Source: Dictyobacter vulcani
GTDB taxonomy: Bacteria; Chloroflexota; Ktedonobacteria; Ktedonobacterales; Ktedonobacteraceae
Direction: 5' to 3'
Assembly: GCF_008974265.1 (NCBI RefSeq)
Contig: NZ_BKZW01000001.1
Span: 3,844,001-3,908,000, forward strand
DNA length: 64,000 nucleotides
Shown here: piece after piece, positions 36,609 through 45,730 of the stretch
Position numbering within the stretch: position 1 is the first letter of the stretch
Layout of the letters: each line of letters starts with the position of its first letter
Made by a program: the position numbers and the translations under genes
The notes under the pieces: generated by a model
The model's database searches: none
What the model saw: the letters and a program-made list of their open reading frames with translations, nothing else
What the model was told of the DNA's origin: nothing

Positions 36609-37264
36609 CAATACTTTTCGTTTAAGCGCATCCAGGGCGAGATGGAGAGACCTGGCGTACCGGCAGCGCTGGTCGCTGCGGCCTGTTGGCGTACGCGAAG
36701 GTACACGCTGAGCGCGTCTGCCCTCTTGCTTAAGGGACATGGCTTACGCGTACTGATCGCAGCGACCAGCCCTACCTTGCAATCGTGTGAGCGCAGCTAG
36801 CCGCGATTGAGCGGCGTTCACGATTGTCTTTCAAAGGCGCTGCCGGTACGACACATCATTGCCATTTCACTTAAGAGATAACCTCAACCCCATAGCGTGG
36901 CGTCGTGTACGTGGAGAGGGCGCCACACGCGGAGGCCGCACTGCTGTGTTTGCGCAGGCCAGCGTGCTCGAATGACTCGCAGTGCTGTGGCGCCTACACC
37001 GAGACGGATCATATCTCGTGTGCTTGCTCACACAACAACATGATGGGAGAGCGCGTGGATCTTACCCGTAGCGGTGCGCAGAGGTTCACGAAACACGATC
37101 CGTCTCCATGTAGGCGCCACAGGCATGCGATGCTCGTTGAGCCCCTCGCTCCACGATCACGCCGCATGCCGGCCTCGCGTGTGGCGCCCTCTTCACGTAC
37201 GATCTGCTGCTTTTCTCCACACCGTCTTTCGCCGCCACAAAACTCGTTAAACGAAACGTATTGG
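36609..37264. repeat. Palindromic MITE-like element R1 with terminal inverted repeats
   Basis: The ends CCAATACTTTTCGTTTAA (from 36610) and TTAAACGAAACGTATTGG (to 37264) are inverted repeats. Inside, 36880-37264 is closely similar to 62367-62750, and its two halves are themselves inverted: AGAGGGCGCCACACGCGG near 36920 and GCGTGTGGCGCCCTCT near 37180. The 36630-36880 part is additional and includes the 47-bp repeat. Open frames inside are shadows of the palindrome. No gene is supported anywhere in 36593-37481. Confidence 0.75.
36780..36826. repeat. 47-bp palindromic repeat, copy 2
   Basis: This copy differs from 9971-10017 at two positions (A/C and G/T), with the same CAATCGTG / CACGATTG ends. 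It sits inside the extra left part of element R1. Confidence 0.8.
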
Positions 37265-37404
37265 CCCTGGTGGCTAATACTTTCAACTTAAAGATGGAAA
37301 TGGCGATGATGTGTCGTACCTCGACCGTTGCTTAACCGAAAAATATTGCCCCTGGCCCCTTCCTCGGTAACCATGTGCTCAGTTACTCGAAAGCGTTTTC
37401 ACAA

Positions 37405-37442
37405 GGACAGTACAGGAGCGCTCAACCATCTGGCTGAACGCT
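37405..37442 (-). terminator. Hairpin after the small membrane protein gene
   Basis: AGGAGCG and CGCTCCT pair, with TCA/TGA inside, about 40 nt past the stop of the 37482-37709 gene. The T tract is poor, so termination is only probable. Confidence 0.45.
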
Positions 37443-37481
37443 CCTGCTCTTTGTCGGGCTTGCTCGGGACGAGCACCAGAC

Positions 37482-37709
37482 TTAATGTGTATGTGGCCTG
37501 AGGATCTTGTGGAAGAGGCCAAAGAGTAAGAAAGTTGGTGGCCACTGCCCTACAAAGATGCTCCAGTCGCGTTTATTTGAAATGAACAGTATTGCTGAAG
37601 CGACTATGGAGCCTAAAGCAGCCCAATACCAGATCTCTTCTGGTACTTCGTCAGTAATACGGAAGTATTGCTCTTGCACATTCTGTGTTGCTTCTCTTGT
37701 ATCAGTCAT
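37482..37709 (-). CDS. Small two-helix membrane protein, unknown
   Basis: The 75-residue product has a hydrophilic N-terminus (TDTREATQNVQEQYFRITDEVPEE) followed by two hydrophobic segments (IWYWAALGSIVASAILFI and VGQWPPTFLLFGLFHKIL) separated by NKRDWS. This topology recurs in small uncharacterised Chloroflexota proteins. AAGAAAGGG precedes the ATG. It stands alone between a repeat region and the PRC-barrel gene. Confidence 0.6.
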   Translation of the reverse strand: MTDTREATQNVQEQYFRITDEVPEEIWYWAALGSIVASAILFISNKRDWSIFVGQWPPTFLLFGLFHKILRPHTH

Positions 37710-37900
37710 GGAATGAATAACCCTTTCTTTTATCTACTCAAGAGGTGTTTCGTATTGGTTCGTCATGATGACATATCCTTATATGAGACGCACGTCTTTT
37801 TAAATCTGGGTAATGGCTATTCTATTCTGGATACAATAAGGTTAAGTATTTGTGTATGAATATGTAGCCATCCGCATAATATATAGTGAACGGCTACATA

Positions 37901-37952
37901 AAGAGGAGACTATGCTGGCGGCGCAACATAGTGCGTGGGCGGCGTTCCTCTT
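37901..37952. other. Nested hairpin after the PRC-barrel gene
   Basis: AAGAGGA and TCCTCTT form the outer stem, with ACTATG/CATAGT inside, 13 nt past the stop of the 37965-38483 gene. A weak T tract follows on the minus strand. It probably acts as a terminator. Confidence 0.5.
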
Positions 37953-37964
37953 GATATATTGATC

Positions 37965-38483
37965 TTATTTCATCAATTCTACTGCTACGGCATCCGGAAC
38001 CACCAGCACATCTTGTCCGTAGCGTGCGATCTGTTGGATCGTGAAGGTTGGATAGCGTTTGCCAAAGCGTTCACGCAGGCCTCCTGTGAGTTCATAACCG
38101 ATGACCTGAATGGACTGTGGCAGGTTGACGGCTAAAAGGATGTTGCCTACTGTTCCCACTACTGTGCCACCTTCGCTTAGGACGCGATAGCCCAGGAGAT
38201 CCCGGCCTTTAAATGAGCCTTTCAAGACTGGCTCATCGCTTTCTTTGATTAGCGCATCTTCATTGGTAAAGGTCAGTGCATCGTCTCCAATGCCCTTGAC
38301 TGCGTCTATCAACATAGAACGATGTCCAATCAAGCCGGTTTTCACCTCAAAACCAGGCACAGTATGGGTCTGGATATCCAGATAAAAATCCTCAATTGAG
38401 CCCATTTTTTTGCCGAGATCCATGGTTACCGCAGCTAATCCTTTGATCTCTGACCATTTTTTTGTTGACGGTGGCGTTTGCAT
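37965..38483 (-). CDS. PRC-barrel domain protein
   Basis: The 172-residue product has two PRC-barrel-like halves: an N-terminal SEIKGLAAVTMDLGKKMGSIEDFYLD and a central FKGRDLLGYRVLSEGGTVVGTVGNILL. The pattern of a conserved 'G..V....G..lG.v.d' matches photosynthetic reaction centre and RimM-type PRC barrels, found in many stand-alone bacterial proteins that bind partners or sense the envelope. The C-terminus (YGQDVLVVPDAVAVELMK) is typical of the stand-alone group. There is no signal peptide. Its specific role is unknown. Confidence 0.72.
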   Translation of the reverse strand: MQTPPSTKKWSEIKGLAAVTMDLGKKMGSIEDFYLDIQTHTVPGFEVKTGLIGHRSMLIDAVKGIGDDALTFTNEDALIKESDEPVLKGSFKGRDLLGYRVLSEGGTVVGTVGNILLAVNLPQSIQVIGYELTGGLRERFGKRYPTFTIQQIARYGQDVLVVPDAVAVELMK

Positions 38484-38727
38484 GGCGTGCTTTCCTCTTT
38501 TCTCTCCATTATAAGAACTGGTGGAATGTGTAGATAAGGACAGATTGTTTCTTTACATTACTGTATCTGCTTGTTAAACGGAACAGATGGGTTACTTAGC
38601 TATGTTTGTGAGAGGAATGCGCGGCGAGTTATAGTGATCTCCCGGGGCGGGCTGAACATTTCTCTTTTTTTGAGATATACTAATGACGTTATCCTTTCTA
38701 TTAGTAATCTATTTTGAGAGAAAAAAT

Positions 38728-39656
38728 ATGCGAGATGCTCAAACAATAGCCCGGAAAAAAACGCCACCGGTGGCCTGGAAGACCTGGGTTAAAACGAGTC
38801 GTCCTTTTACATTGACTGCGGCGGTGAGCCCGGTTCTGGTAGGGACGGCTCTGGCTGGTTATGAAGGAACCTTTCATCTCTGGACTTTTCTGGCCACGCT
38901 TTTTTCATGTCTATTTTTGCAGATAGGCACAAATTACTTTAATGAATATTTTGATTATCGCTATGGCCTGGATCACGCGGGCTCATTAGGTGCTATGACG
39001 GTTATCTTTAAGCAAGAGATGACGGCAGGACAGGTGCTGGGCGGCGGTATTTTCTGTTTTGTGATCGCGGCCCTGCTGGGTATTGCCTTGATCTTTATCG
39101 TGGGACCCGAGATTATTCTGTTTGGACTGGCTGGCATCTTGATTGCTTACTTTTATAGCGCCAAGCCCTTTAAGTTTTCCAGCCGTGGTCTGGGAGATGT
39201 GATGGTTTTTCTGGCGATGGGGGGTTGATGACATGGGGTTCCTACTATGTGCAGATCCATCACTGGTCCTGGAGCGCGTTCGCGGCCAGTGTGCCGGTTG
39301 GTTTTCTGGTTACCTCGATCTTGAATATGAATAATGTGCGCGATTATCAGGATGATCTGGCGGTCAACAAAAAAACCTTGCCAGTACGCTTTGGCCTTAC
39401 ATTCGGTCAGCGTTTCCATGCGGCATTGCTCCTGGGAAGCTACCTGTCCACCACCATTTTTGTGATCGCTCATTTACTCCCCTGGACCTGTTTGCTGGTC
39501 TGGCTGACCTTTCCCCTGGCTTTCATCAATATCCGTTCTGTCCTCTATGCGACTGAACGCCTGGCTTTTATCAAAGGCATCAAAAAAACCTCACAACTTC
39601 ACCTTGTCTTTGGTGTGGTCTTTGCCGCCTCTATCCTGCTGGCGGCCCTCATCTAG
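38728..39656 (+). CDS. menA: MenA-type prenyltransferase (apparent frame break)
   Basis: The product is a UbiA-superfamily membrane enzyme that attaches a polyprenyl chain to 1,4-dihydroxy-2-naphthoate in menaquinone synthesis. The first part has WVKTSRPFTLTAAVSPVLVG and the Asp-rich NYFNEYFDYRYGLD (prenyl diphosphate-Mg binding). The second has SILNMNNVRDYQDDLAVNKKTLPVRFG, the second Asp motif. The frame breaks at the G6 run 39219-39224; one more G joins FLAMGGLMTWGSYYVQ and gives 309 residues. I start at the ATG at 38728 (GAGAG upstream); an ATG at 38683 is an alternative. Other UbiA functions are possible, but MenA is most similar in motif. Confidence 0.85.
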
Positions 39657-39688
39657 TCCACTTCCTCATTTCAAGTTCCTCATTTCAA

Positions 39689-39758
39689 GTGTGGAGTGTG
39701 TGTGGTGCGCGGCTGCGCACCACACACACTCCCAACCCGGCACCGCAGGCGCCAAAAA
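39689..39758. repeat. Long hairpin with GCAGGCGC tail (copy C, partial module)
   Basis: GGAGTGTGTGTGGTGCGC and its complement form an 18-bp perfect stem with a 4-nt loop. It is followed by GGCACCGCAGGCGCC-AAAA, which resembles the tails of copies A and B. The 37-nt head is absent; instead two direct copies of TTCCTCATTTCAAG precede the hairpin. Confidence 0.65.
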
Positions 39759-39759
39759 G

Positions 39760-39793
39760 AAGCATAAAAAAGCCCTGGCCTGTTTTTATGCTT
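39760..39793 (+). terminator. Terminator after menA
   Basis: AAGCATAAAAA and TTTTTATGCTT are perfectly complementary over 11 bp around a 12-nt loop. The end overlaps the -35 element of the next promoter by two bases. Confidence 0.65.
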
Positions 39794-39820
39794 GACAATC
39801 TTTTTGGCATCTGTTATGAT
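39792..39820 (+). promoter_or_regulatory. Consensus sigma-70 promoter for the RIO kinase leader
   Basis: TTGACA, a 17-nt spacer and TATGAT form the best promoter in the window. Expected transcription start is near 39827, which gives a ~375-nt leader before the kinase at 40201. Confidence 0.85.
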
Positions 39821-39890
39821 TTTTTTAGATTAATTTGTTATTGCTTGCCGGAAGCTTTACCTGCTTACCGATAAGAAAGGAGCGTGCCAC

Positions 39891-39977
39891 ATGCAAGACT
39901 TTGTAATATGTCAGTTGCATCACGCATCCATGCAGGCCATAACCTCTCAGTATACAGGTGGAATGATACGCGCATAA
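39891..39977 (+). CDS. Putative 28-residue leader peptide
   Basis: A 28-codon ORF (MQDFVICQLHHASMQAITSQ, then YTGGMIRA) follows AAAGGAG at 7-nt spacing, about 64 nt after the predicted transcription start. Its last codons form the left arm of a GAATGATA/TATCATTC hairpin, and two terminators follow. This order fits a translated leader whose ribosome position controls readthrough into the RIO kinase. It resembles no known peptide, and coding cannot be proved from one sequence. Confidence 0.5.
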   Translation: MQDFVICQLHHASMQAITSQYTGGMIRA

Positions 39978-40014
39978 AAAAAGCTATCATTCACTAAGAT
40001 CCTATCCTGTTGTG

Positions 40015-40041
40015 GCCATCTGCTGAAAAGATGGCTTTTTT
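40015..40041 (+). terminator. First leader terminator before the RIO kinase
   Basis: GCCATCT and AGATGGC form a 7-bp stem with a 7-nt loop, followed by TTTTTT. Confidence 0.8.
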
Positions 40042-40054
40042 CATGTTCTGAGAA

Positions 40055-40086
40055 GGCTGTAAGCGTGATGCTTGCAGCCTTTTTTT
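40055..40086 (+). terminator. Second leader terminator before the RIO kinase
   Basis: GGCTGTAAGC and GCTTGCAGCC pair over 10 bp (one G-T wobble) with a 5-nt loop, followed by TTTTTTT. It lies 13 nt after the first terminator. A further stem TGTGTCAGT / ACTGATACA follows at 40089-40110. Confidence 0.85.
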
Positions 40087-40129
40087 GCTGTGTCAGTGCG
40101 GACTGATACAGACGAAAGAGAGGTGCCCG

Positions 40130-40249
40130 ATGAAAAAGATTGTATCTGTGCACAGCACTATATTACTGACCGAGTATGTTTCATTTCAAAGGAGTAGCAC
40201 TTGTCGAAGCGAAAAATGTTCCGCGCCATGGATGAACTGGAAGAATTAG
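40130..40249 (+). CDS. Possible second small leader ORF overlapping the RIO start
   Basis: A 39-codon ORF starts MKKIVSVHSTILLTEYVSFQ after GAGAGG and overlaps the first 49 nt of the kinase gene in another frame. Translation through it would cover the kinase ribosome-binding site, so it could couple or block kinase translation. It may be chance. Confidence 0.3.
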   Translation: MKKIVSVHSTILLTEYVSFQRSSTCRSEKCSAPWMNWKN

Positions 40250-41007
40250 CCGCCCTGGAGGCGATGGAAGAGCAAGCGAAAGATCCTATTCTGTCTACCC
40301 TGGATAGTTTTTTTACTGAAGGTTTGATCACTGAAGTTTTACATGTTGTGAAGAGTGGCAAAGAGGCCACGGTGTATTGTTGCCGCGCCCATCCATCTCA
40401 GGGTGTAGCGTATCTGGCGGCGAAAGTCTATCGGTCGCGCAATAATCGTGGTTTTAAAAACGACTCGGTCTATCAGGAAGGCCGTGCTATTACCGACCAG
40501 CGTGCCAGTCGTGCCGTCAAAAACAAGTCCAGTGCGGGTCGCGATATGCAATTTGGTATGTGGGTGGCCCATGAGTTCCAGACCCTGACCACACTCTATA
40601 ATGCTGGCGCGACCATTCCCCGGCCGTTTGCGAGCAATGGCCATGCCATCATCATGGAATATCTGGGCGATCAGCAGGAACCCGGTTTTGCCTTGCAGAA
40701 TGTACAGTTGAAGGATGATGAGGTCTATCCCGTGTTTGAGTTGCTGATGGACAATATTCAGCTCTGGCTCAAGCATGATGTGATCCATGGTGACCTCTCT
40801 CCCTATAATATCCTCTACTGGCAGGGTAAAGTTACCATCATAGATTTTCCGCAGGCAGTGGATCCACGCTTTAACTCGCATGCCTTGTCGTTGTTGACGC
40901 GTGATATCGACAACGTCTGCAAGTACTTTGCACGTTATGGTTTGAAGCGGGATTCCAGCCAGCTTGCCAATCGGCTCTGGTATCAATTCAGGAATGCCCG
41001 CTTATAG
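40201..41007 (+). CDS. RIO1-type serine kinase
   Basis: The 268-residue product matches RIO kinases: STGKEANVY-like VKSGKEATVYCCRAH (nucleotide loop), AAKVYRSRNNRGFKND, the region AHEFQTLTTLYNAGATIPRPF, hinge IIMEYLGD, catalytic loop HDVIHGDLSPYNILY and metal loop VTIIDFPQAVD. Archaeal and eukaryotic RIO1 act in small-subunit ribosome maturation; bacterial homologues are poorly characterised. The TTG start has a near-perfect AAAGGAG 7 nt upstream and gives SKRKMFRAMDELEEL. A Glu/Ala-rich helix precedes the kinase fold. Its elaborate leader suggests conditional expression. Confidence 0.88.
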   Translation: MSKRKMFRAMDELEELAALEAMEEQAKDPILSTLDSFFTEGLITEVLHVVKSGKEATVYCCRAHPSQGVAYLAAKVYRSRNNRGFKNDSVYQEGRAITDQRASRAVKNKSSAGRDMQFGMWVAHEFQTLTTLYNAGATIPRPFASNGHAIIMEYLGDQQEPGFALQNVQLKDDEVYPVFELLMDNIQLWLKHDVIHGDLSPYNILYWQGKVTIIDFPQAVDPRFNSHALSLLTRDIDNVCKYFARYGLKRDSSQLANRLWYQFRNARL

Positions 41008-41017
41008 GTCCTGTCCT

Positions 41018-42612
41018 TTACTGCTGGAGATTTGTCCTCATTCCGGGACGAATCTCCTCTGGTTTTGTGGTCTGGTTGGTTGTGAGTTCAATGATCTCTC
41101 TATTGAGTGTTTGCCAGTCCACTTCGCTTTTAGCAAAGATACTGATGAATGCTGAGAGGATCAGAAAAACAATAGTCAGGCCACCAACCAGATACCACCA
41201 CTGGTAATCTGGTAGCAGGTTGGTCCAGGAGAAGAAGAGTGTATCAATGATAGTGGCGCTACAACTCACCAGGCCAACGACCACGCTTAGCCAGATGACT
41301 GGAAGAGGAAAGTGACGCTGGCTGATAAAAAAGCGTGGATTTTTCAGGTAGCAGCCAATGATACAGATAAACAGGAACGCTGATGAGATGGTCCAGACCA
41401 GGGCGGCTGATGCCTGACTGACCGTGTAGATCTGGGTTGACAGGTTTTTGACATTGCCCGTAATGCTCAAAAGGGAGGAAGATTAAACAGTAGCAGTGTT
41501 ACGATGCAGGCCAGTATTGTTTGTACCAATGCAGCATTGATTGGTACCCGCCACTTATTCAGTTTGCTTAAGCTGTGTGGGAGCCGATTGTCAACGCTGG
41601 CGACAAATAACAGCCGGGCATACAGATAGTTATAGACCAGGATCGTGGCTAGAAATGAAGCCATCAGACATGTTGCCGTGATGATCGCAAAGCTTTTGCC
41701 CAGGACGATGGCAACTGTATTGACCAGCGCGAAAGGATCAGATGCCGCCCGTGGACCCAGCACAATCAAGACGGCCAGCGTGTTGCAGATATAGATCAAG
41801 CCAAGCAGCATGCCTCCCCATGTAAGATGGCGCTTGATCACTGATCGTCTGGTAATCTCACCGGCCAGATTTAAAGGACCTTCTGTTCCCAGATAAGCAA
41901 AAGCCAGCAAACCAAACATTACAATGTTGTCAGGTCGCGGTCGCCAATCGGTCCAGTTTGTGAATATTGTTGCAGAATGATGACCTCGTATCAGCCAGAG
42001 AATACAGGCAATACTGATCAGGAGGGTTCCCAGTAACATCATGATAACCAGGAGATTGATCAGATTTTGTACCCAGCGAAAACTGCAGAGTGTCAATATA
42101 CCTGTTGTCACCAGGACAAGGCAGGTCGCAATGCCTTGTTGCCAGGGTTGGGCAAGCAAAGGTGGATAGATCAGCGGGGCCGCATAAATCACCAGCAGGT
42201 TGGCCAGACTGCTCGAAATCAGCACACCCGGAAACCAGGCACAAAAGCCTGCGAAGAAGCTCCAATAACCTCCGATGGCATGATGCGCCCAATTGTAGAG
42301 GCCGCCTTCGTGCGGATACATCTGGCCGAGTTGTGCGGTCGCAATTAAACAGGGTACAAAAAAAGTCAGTCCCACCAGCACCAGATACGTAATCGCTGCA
42401 GGACCGCCCGCAGCCGCTGTTGAGGCGCATGAAGCGAGATACGTGGACACGACAAAGGTCGTGGTCATATCCCAGCTATTCAAGATTTGTGGCATCTTCT
42501 GTGGAATAAACACTTCTGAATGCAGATAAACTGGCTTTAGCACCAGACTCGTTAGCGGCTGACCGCGCTTGTCCGATAGTTTCATCATCTTTCTCCTCAC
42601 CTCACCCCACAT
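41018..42612 (-). CDS. APC-superfamily amino acid antiporter (apparent frame break)
   Basis: Read through, this is a 531-residue, roughly 12-helix transporter of the amino acid-polyamine-organocation family, near the glutamate:GABA-antiporter-like group. Features are AAITYLVLVGLTFFVPCLIATAQLGQMYPHEGGLYNW (family GGxY-type motif) and MFGLLAFAYLGTEGPLNLAGE. The last helices lie in another frame; one more A in the A4 run 41469-41472 joins LFNLPPF to LSITGNVKNLSTQIYTVSQ. It is divergent from a PLP decarboxylase, which suggests exchange of an amino acid for its amine. It ends convergent with, and 10 nt from, the RIO kinase. Confidence 0.85.
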
Positions 42613-42977
42613 AATCCCCTATGTTGATGTGTGCATAGTAGCAGGTCTCAATGGCTTTGCGTCTGCCAATCGAGTGGTATTGTTAAAAGTTCTCATTGCA
42701 AGGTACCACGATCCGTAAAAATCTACGCACACATTTTTCATATCATAGTACTAATTGATCATTGGCGTTTTTTACCTTATGCAATAGATGAAATGAACTT
42801 TTTGTCACTTTTTTGTAAGGAAGATTCTTTGTACCGCATAAAGTTCTTTGCGTATTTTTGTTTACTTCAGTATAATGAATAGTAATTATATACATCTTTA
42901 CTAATCGAGAATGCTTTGAACATGTCCAGTATAATCATTGCTTAAATTTGTCCCTTTACAGGGTACAGGAGGGCAAG

Positions 42978-44519
42978 ATGGAGGAGCCTTCAGGCGGTGA
43001 GTACCGCCAACCGGGTGATATGGATGCCGATTCATTGCGCCGTTATGGGCATCAGGTCGTGGATTGGATGGTGGATTATTTGAATGGTGCGCAAAACAAT
43101 CCTATCCTGGCACAGGTCACTCCCGGAGAGATTTCTTATAGTGTAGGAAATCGTCCTCCTGTACAACCTGAAGCAATGGATACGATTCTAGCTGACCTGG
43201 AAAGCCTGATTATGCCAGGAATAACGCATTGGAACTCGGCTGGCTTTATGGGGTATTTTGGTATTAGCGGTTCCGGACCCAGTATCCTGGCTGAAATGTT
43301 TGATGCGACCTTGAATGTGACGCGCATGCTCTGGCGTACTGCTCCAGCGGCAACTGAACTGGAACAGGTGGTATTAATATGGTTGCGTGAGATGCTGGGT
43401 TTGCCAGAAACCATGTTTGGTATGCTTTATCCTAACTCCGCGATCGTTCATGCTCTGGTTGCTGCACGTGAGGCTATTCCTCGTGGATTTATTGCCTGCT
43501 CAGGCCTGGCTGGCCGGGCTGATCTACCTCCTCTCTGCCTCTATACTTCGCAGGAAGCCCATGTTTCGATAGATAAAGCCGCAGTCGTACTGGGTATTGG
43601 TCTGGAAGGAGTGCGCAAGATCAGGACGGATGCTGCTTTCCGGATGGATACTGAGGATTTGAAACGTATCATTCAAGAGGATTTGCGGGCTGGTTTCCTT
43701 CCTTTTGCGGTGGTGGCGACGGTTGGAACAACCTCTACCACCAGCATTGATCCTGTGGCGGCTATCGCAGATATCTGTAAGCAATATGGACTCTGGTTAC
43801 ATGTCGATGCGGCTTATGCTGGTGCCGCTGCCCTGGTACCTGAGAAGCGCTGGATCCTTGCGGGATGTGAGCGGGCCGATTCGTTCTCTGTCAATCCGCA
43901 TAAATGGCTGTTTACCACATTCTCTTGTAGTGCCTTCTTTACACGTCACCCGGAGATGCTTAAATCGGCTTTAGGTGTCACCTCTGATTATCTGGCAAAC
44001 GGCGAGGGTGATAACCAGGCAATGCCTGATTTAATGGATTATGATTTTTCATTGCCCCATCGTTTTCCAGCGCTTAAATTATGGATGGTGATACGCTATT
44101 TTGGACAGGAAGGGTTGGCAAAACGTATTGCCGAACATTGCCGTCTGGCCACATTATTGGCAGAATGGATCGCTGCCTCGGCTGATTTTGAATGTATGGC
44201 GCCGGTACCACTGAGTGTCGTCTGTCTGCGGGCTCATCCACTGGGAATTGATCAAGACAGTAAATTGGATACTCTCAATGAACGGATAGTACAGCGCGTT
44301 AATGCCAGTGGCAACTTTTTTCTCTCTCATACCCGTATACATGGTAAATACACCATACGCGTGGCTATCAGTCATATTCGCACCCAGGAGATCCAGGTGC
44401 GGGGCATCTGGGCTGCTCTACAAGGTTCCTTACAGGTGGAACTTGGTATGCTGCGCCGCCAGAAAATGGGCCATTCAGCTCTCCATATGCTCAATCTTCC
44501 AACGCGTTCTCTGCTATAA
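42978..44519 (+). CDS. PLP-dependent group II (aromatic-type) amino acid decarboxylase
   Basis: The 513-residue product belongs to the aromatic-L-amino-acid/glutamate decarboxylase superfamily. It has the N-terminal YGHQVVDWMVDYL, GITHWNSAGFMGYF near residue 90, WLHVDAAYAGAAALVPE near 285 (PLP-ring Asp), and NPHKWLFTTFSCSAFF near 315 with the Schiff-base Lys. The layout is closest to tyrosine/DOPA/tryptophan decarboxylases. I use the ATG at 42978, preceded by AGGAGG, not a TTG ten codons earlier. The product would be an amine and CO2; with the divergent antiporter it could form an amino-acid/amine exchange system. The substrate is inferred only to subfamily. The 42613-42977 gap shows no clear promoter to me. 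Confidence 0.88.
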   Translation: MEEPSGGEYRQPGDMDADSLRRYGHQVVDWMVDYLNGAQNNPILAQVTPGEISYSVGNRPPVQPEAMDTILADLESLIMPGITHWNSAGFMGYFGISGSGPSILAEMFDATLNVTRMLWRTAPAATELEQVVLIWLREMLGLPETMFGMLYPNSAIVHALVAAREAIPRGFIACSGLAGRADLPPLCLYTSQEAHVSIDKAAVVLGIGLEGVRKIRTDAAFRMDTEDLKRIIQEDLRAGFLPFAVVATVGTTSTTSIDPVAAIADICKQYGLWLHVDAAYAGAAALVPEKRWILAGCERADSFSVNPHKWLFTTFSCSAFFTRHPEMLKSALGVTSDYLANGEGDNQAMPDLMDYDFSLPHRFPALKLWMVIRYFGQEGLAKRIAEHCRLATLLAEWIAASADFECMAPVPLSVVCLRAHPLGIDQDSKLDTLNERIVQRVNASGNFFLSHTRIHGKYTIRVAISHIRTQEIQVRGIWAALQGSLQVELGMLRRQKMGHSALHMLNLPTRSLL

Positions 44520-44630
44520 TCCAGATAAGAACTATATGCAGGAAACAGGCGGTGTATAATAGCTGGCAGTTTGAGTTTTCTGTGTTGCCAATCTGTGCGC
44601 ACAGCTGAGAGATTGAAGGGTTTTGCTTGG

Positions 44631-45667
44631 ATGAAAGCCATTATGATTACCGAGCCGAGTGAGGCTCATGTTACTGAACTGGAGCGGCCTGTCATTCGCG
44701 CGGATGAGGTGCTGGTTCGTTCACGGGTAGTAGGATTATGCGAGAGTGACGTTGAGCTTTATCAAGGCAAGCGTGCGGATGGTTATTTTCGCTATCCGAT
44801 CATTCCAGGCCATGAATGGTCCGGGGAGTGGTAGCGGTTGGTGAACTGGTAAAGGATGTTATGCCTGGAGCCAGGGTGGTCGTAGAAAGTGTTCGTTACT
44901 GTGGTATCTGCCGCAATTGTCGTGAGGGTGCGACCAACCTGTGCGAGCGTGGCTATGATGAACTTGGCTTTACCAGTCCTGGCGGCTTAGCTGAATATGT
45001 AGCAGTCCCGGCACGCCAGGTGCATGTATTGCCAGACCACGTCTCCTTTGAAGAGGGCGCATTATTAGAGCCTGCGGCAGTGGTGGCACATGCTTTTTTG
45101 CGTGCCCAGCCGCGTCCAGGTGGGATAGTAACCATTGTTGGTGATGGACCCTCCAGTCTACTGGCGGTGCAGATCGCCCGACTCTATAGTCCTGCAGTAA
45201 TTGCTGTACTGGGATTCAGGACTGAACGCCTGCAGCTGGCCGAACTCTATGGAGCTACCCATACTATTACTATGAGTCGTGAGGACTCCCAGACTGTCAT
45301 TCGCGAGCTCTCGGGTGGTGTCGGTGCTGATCTGGTTTTTGAGGGTACCGGCCATGTACAGGCTGTTGAAGAGGCCTTAAACACGGTCCGGCGTGGCGGC
45401 ACAGTGCTACTTACTGGACTGGAAGCTTCAATCGCGCCCCTTGGTTTCTCAAGCAACCTGTTTGTATTAAACCAGATAACTGTTCATGGCGTCTTCGGTG
45501 CCAGCTCTGCGGCCTGGAATTATGCCATCCAACTATTGAAGAATGGTTCGCTCCAACTTGCAAACCTGATCTCTCACCGCTTCTCCCTCGATGAATATGA
45601 TAGCGCTCTCGATGCCCTGATCCTGCGCCATAATCGCGCAGTAAAGGTTATAATAAAACATGAGTAG
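44631..45667 (+). CDS. Zinc-dependent medium-chain alcohol dehydrogenase (apparent frame break)
   Basis: This MDR-family enzyme is 345 residues when joined. The catalytic-zinc motif GLCESDVELYQG and GHEWSG are on the first segment. The structural-zinc cysteines CGICRNCREGATNLC and the NAD(P) fold (TIVGDGPSSLLAVQIARLY, GADLVFEGTGHVQAVEEA) are on the second. The frame changes at the G4 run 44823-44826, exactly between GHEWSG and VVAVGELVKDVMPGARV; one extra G restores it. Relatives include sorbitol and threonine dehydrogenases; the substrate is unknown. GAAGGG precedes the ATG. It follows the decarboxylase by 110 nt and could act on the aldehyde or alcohol made from the amine, which is speculative. 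Confidence 0.85.
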
Positions 45668-45730
45668 TTATAGCTGTATCAATGTAGATGGACTATAGTC
45701 TGGTAAACAGGATTTTCTAGAGGGGCGCTT

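Noticed and set aside
36294..36740. Minus-strand ORFs antisense to the GNAT gene.
   Set aside because: They mirror the codon pattern of the GNAT coding strand and run into repeat sequence; no family features.
39211..39230. Programmed frameshifting in menA, ptsI and other split genes.
   Set aside because: Breaks occur at different sequence types with no shared slippery heptamer plus downstream pseudoknot, and in genes not known to use recoding; a common indel cause is simpler.
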